Below are positions 61,279 to 64,000 of a DNA stretch of 64,000 nt, piece after piece. Below the pieces are notes generated by a model that worked only from the letters and a program-made list of their open reading frames with translations, was not told the DNA's origin and searched no databases. Position numbers and translations under genes: made by a program. Origin of the DNA: Osmia lignaria lignaria (Eukaryota; Arthropoda; Insecta; Hymenoptera; Megachilidae); assembly GCF_051020975.1 (NCBI RefSeq), contig NW_027478159.1, positions 14,896,501 through 14,960,500 of the forward strand, in the 5' to 3' direction. The first letter of the stretch is position 1. Each line of letters opens with the position of its first letter.

Positions 61279-63853
61279 TTGCAGATTTATCTCAATGGAA
61301 GGGGCCTGACGGGCATATTTCGAGATATTTCTTCTTCTTGTTGTTCTTCTTCTGCACAGCTAAGCTGGAAGTGGCATTTGCAGCGCGCAATAGTGCAGAG
61401 TTGTCGCAAAGAAAGGGGCCACGGTGTTTCTGTATCTATATTATGTTGGTGCGGCTTCGGAACTTTTAAATATCTTGATATATCTCGAGAACTACGCATC
61501 CGATCAAAAAATATCATAGAACATAAAAAGTAGGAAACTTAATTCTCTACAAAAAAGGTCTCTCAACATTTTGCTATAGCTCGCTTCGTTTCCGAGATAT
61601 TTGCAGATTTATCTCAAGGGAAGGGGCCTGACGGACATATTTCGAGATATTCCTTCTTCTTGTTGTTCTTCTTCTGCACAGCTAAGCTGGAAGTGGCATT
61701 TGCGGCTCGCACTAGTGCAGAGTTATCTCAACGAAAGGGGCCACGGTGTTTCTGTATCTCTATTATGTTGGTGCGGCTTCGGAACTTTTAAATATCTCGA
61801 TATATCTCGAAAACTACGCTTCTGATCTAAAATATCATACAACATAAATTGTAGGAAGCATAATTCTCTACAAAAAAGGTCTCTTAACATTTTGCCATAG
61901 CTCGCTTCGTTTCCGAGATATTTGCAGATATATCTCAAGGGAAGGGGCCTGACGGACATATTTCGAGATATTTCTTCTTCTTGTTGTTCTTCTTCTGCAC
62001 AGCTAAGCTGGAAGTGGCATTTGCAGCTCGCAATAGTGCAGAGTTATCTCAAAGAAAGGGGCCACGGTGTTTCTGTATCTCTATTATGTTGGTGCGGCTT
62101 CGGAACTTTTAAATATCTTGATATATCTCGAGAACAACGCATCTGATCAAAAAATATCATAGAACATAAAAAGTAGGAAACTTAATTCTCTACAAAAAAG
62201 GTCTCTTAGCATTTTGCCATAGCTCGCTTCGTTTCCGAGATATTTGCATATTTATCTCAAGGGAAGGGGCCTGACGGACATATTTCGAGATATTTCTTCT
62301 TCTTGTTGTTCTTCTTCTGCACAGCTAAGCTGGAAGTGGCATTTGCGGCTCGCACTAGTGCAGAGTTATCTCAAAGAAAGGGGCCACGGTGTTTCTGTAT
62401 CTCTATTATGTTGGTGCGGCTTCGGAACTTTTAAATATCTTGATATATCTCGAGAACAACGCATCTGATCAAAAAATATCATAGAACATAAAAAGTAGGA
62501 AACTTAATTCTCTACAAAAAAGGTCTCTTAACATTTTGCCATAGCTCGCTTCGTTTCCGAGATATTTGCATATTTATCTCAAGGGAAGGGGCCTGACGGA
62601 CATATTTCGAGATATTTCTTCTTCTTGTTGTTCTTCTTCTGCACAGCTAAGCTGGAAGTGGCATTTGCGGCTCGCACTAGTGCAGAGTTATCTCAAAGAA
62701 AGGGCCCACGGTGCTTCTGTATCTCTATTATGTTGGTGCGGCTTCGGAACTTTTAAATATCTCGATATATCTCGAGAACTACGCATCTGATCAAAAAATA
62801 TCATAGAACATAAAAAGTAGGAAACTTAATTCTCTACAAAAAATGTCTCTTAACATTTTGCCATAGCTCGCTTCGTTTCCGAGATATTTGCAGATTTATC
62901 TCAAGGGAAGGGGTCTGACGGACATATTTCGAGATATTTCTTCTTCTTGTTGTTCTTCTTCTGCACAGCTAAGCTGGAAGTGGCATTTGCAGCTCGCAGT
63001 AGTGCAGAGTTATCTCAAAGAAAGGGGCCACGGTGTTTCTGTATCTCTATTATGTTGGTGCGGCTTCGGAACTTTTAAATATCTTGATATATCTCGAGAA
63101 CTACGCATCTGATCAAAAAATATCATAGAACATAAAAAGTAGGAAACTTAATTCTCTACAAAAAAGGTCTCTTAACATTTTGCCATAGCTCGCTTCGTTT
63201 CCGAGATATTTGCAGATATATCTCAAGGGAAGGGGCCTGACGGACATATTTCGAGATATTTCTTCTTCTTGTTGTTCTTCTTCTGCACAGCTAAGCTGGA
63301 AGTGGCATTTGCGGCTCGCACTAGTGCAGAGTTATCTCAAAGAAAGGGGCCACGGTGTTTCTGTATCTCTATTATGTTGGTGCGGCTTCGGAACTTTTAA
63401 ATATCTCGATATATCTCGAAAACTACGCTTCTGATCAAAAAATATCATAGAACATAAATTGTAGGAAACATAATTCTCTACAAAAAAGGTCTCTTAACAT
63501 TTTGCCATAGCTCGCTTCGTTTCCGAGATATTTGCAGATATATCTCAAGGGAAGGGGCCTGACGGACATATTTCGAGATATTTCTTCTTCTTGTTGTTCT
63601 TCTTCTGCACAGCTAAGCTGGAAGTGGCATTTGCAGCTCGCAATAGTGCAGAGTTATCTCAAAGAAAGGGGCCACGGTGTTTCTGTATCTCTATTATGTT
63701 GGTGCGGCTTCGGAACTTTTAAATATCTTGATATATCTCGAGAACAACGCATCTGATCAAAAAATATCATAGAACATAAAAAGTAGGAAACTTAATTCTC
63801 TACAAAAAAGGGCTCTTAACATTTTGCCATAGCTCGCTTCGTTTCCGAGATAT

Positions 63854-64000
63854 TTGCATATTTATCTCAAGGGAAGGGGCCTGACGGACATATTTCGAGA
63901 TATTTCTTCTTCTTGTTGTTCTTCTTCTGCACAGCTAAGCTGGAAGTGGCATTTGCGGCTCGCACTAGTGCAGAGTTATCTCAAAGAAAGGGCCCACGGT
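63854..64000 (+). repeat. Partial monomer at right edge
   Basis: This is the first 147 bases of an 'H' type monomer (TTGCATATTTATCTC) cut by the window end. It carries CACTAGTGC and the GGGCCCACGGT variant shared with the copies at 60635, 60957 and 62566. The array continues past the window. Confidence 0.95.

Larger units (their letters stand above)
1..64000 (+). repeat. Tandem satellite array, ~322-bp monomer, 198 complete copies
   Basis: The whole window is head-to-tail copies of one AT-rich monomer. Monomer starts (the TTG of TTGCAGATTTATC) fall at 193, 515, 822, 1144 and so on to 63854, and every copy lies in the same orientation. Nearly all copies are 322 bp. Exceptions are five of 307 bp, four of 319 bp, and 321-bp intervals starting at 2432, 3719, 7874, 9161, 28128, 49367, 57738 and 61601. 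The copy at 11077 has a +1 and a -1 that cancel. Monomers differ mainly by substitutions at a limited set of diagnostic sites. No unique DNA, mobile element or inverted monomer interrupts the array, and neither end is reached. Such arrays usually form heterochromatin; the centromeric or pericentromeric location is inferred, not shown. The satellite family was not recognised by name. Confidence 0.98.
56128..64000 (+). repeat. Array region VI: mixed monomers to the right edge
   Basis: About 24 monomers. 56450-57090 resembles the two-monomer block at 39391 and 41642. The 1-bp-shorter copies are 57738 and 61601. Toward the right edge H monomers with AAAGGGCCCACGGTGC occur at 60635, 60957 and 62566 and, cut short, at 63854. 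The pair 61922/62244 resembles 63532/63854 at a 1610-bp offset. No gene is seen. Confidence 0.85.

Noticed and set aside
1..64000. CRISPR array
   Set aside because: The repeats are 322 bp, contiguous and without unique spacers, and no cas genes are present.
1..64000. Transposable element, rRNA/tRNA genes or intergenic spacer of a tandem gene family
   Set aside because: No terminal repeats, target-site duplications, transposase or reverse transcriptase frames, and no rRNA or tRNA sequence, were seen in the monomer or between monomers.

Overview
The window is one uninterrupted satellite-DNA array. All 64,000 bases consist of a single repeat family with a monomer of about 322 bp, arranged head to tail and always in the same orientation. 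Taking the conserved TTGCAGATTTATC (or a variant of it) as monomer position 1, I count 198 complete monomers between 193 and 63853, plus a 192-base partial copy at the left edge and a 147-base partial copy at the right edge. The total closes exactly: 198 x 322, minus the five 15-bp, four 3-bp and net eight 1-bp losses listed under the features. I see no unique sequence, no transposon, no RNA gene, no credible protein gene and no array boundary. Copies differ by a handful of substitutions, and some blocks of several kb look identical.

A long homogeneous array with multi-monomer higher-order repeats points to a nuclear eukaryotic chromosome, probably pericentromeric, centromeric or other heterochromatin. 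The sequence is moderately AT-rich by eye. I cannot name the species or the satellite. An arthropod is my weak guess, not something the sequence proves.

Layout by region. (I) 1-12.7 kb: a 17-monomer higher-order repeat of 5442 bp. Bases 1-4781 recur at 5443-10223, followed by a partial third copy from 11721. This region holds all five 307-bp deletion monomers. (II) 12.7-20.1 kb: less regular, with single-monomer expansions and the first appearance of the 'Q' 5'-end variant at 16536. (III) 20.1-26.8 kb: short-period higher-order structure, with a 644-bp dimer and then 966-bp trimers, one of which carries an inserted monomer. (IV) 26.8-44.2 kb: interleaved duplications at offsets of 3217, 5149 and 2251 bp, marked by a 319-bp monomer. 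(V) 44.2-56.1 kb: duplications at offsets of 6761, 1610, 3220 and 322 bp. (VI) 56.1-64 kb: a mixed region that includes a copy of a two-monomer block also found at 39.4 and 41.6 kb, and a GGGCCC-bearing subfamily near the right edge.

There are no genes to work together. The story is concerted evolution: unequal crossing-over and gene conversion have made blocks of differing period, with visible breakpoints inside monomers. The monomer shows three further kinds of structure. It has an internal 26-bp near-duplication, inverted GAGATATTT motifs, and a pyrimidine tract ending in CACAG that looks like a splice acceptor. At five monomer junctions that acceptor is preceded by a donor-like GTAAGR, giving a short intron-like segment. 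A 74-codon open frame in most monomers is judged a by-product of homogenisation, not a gene.
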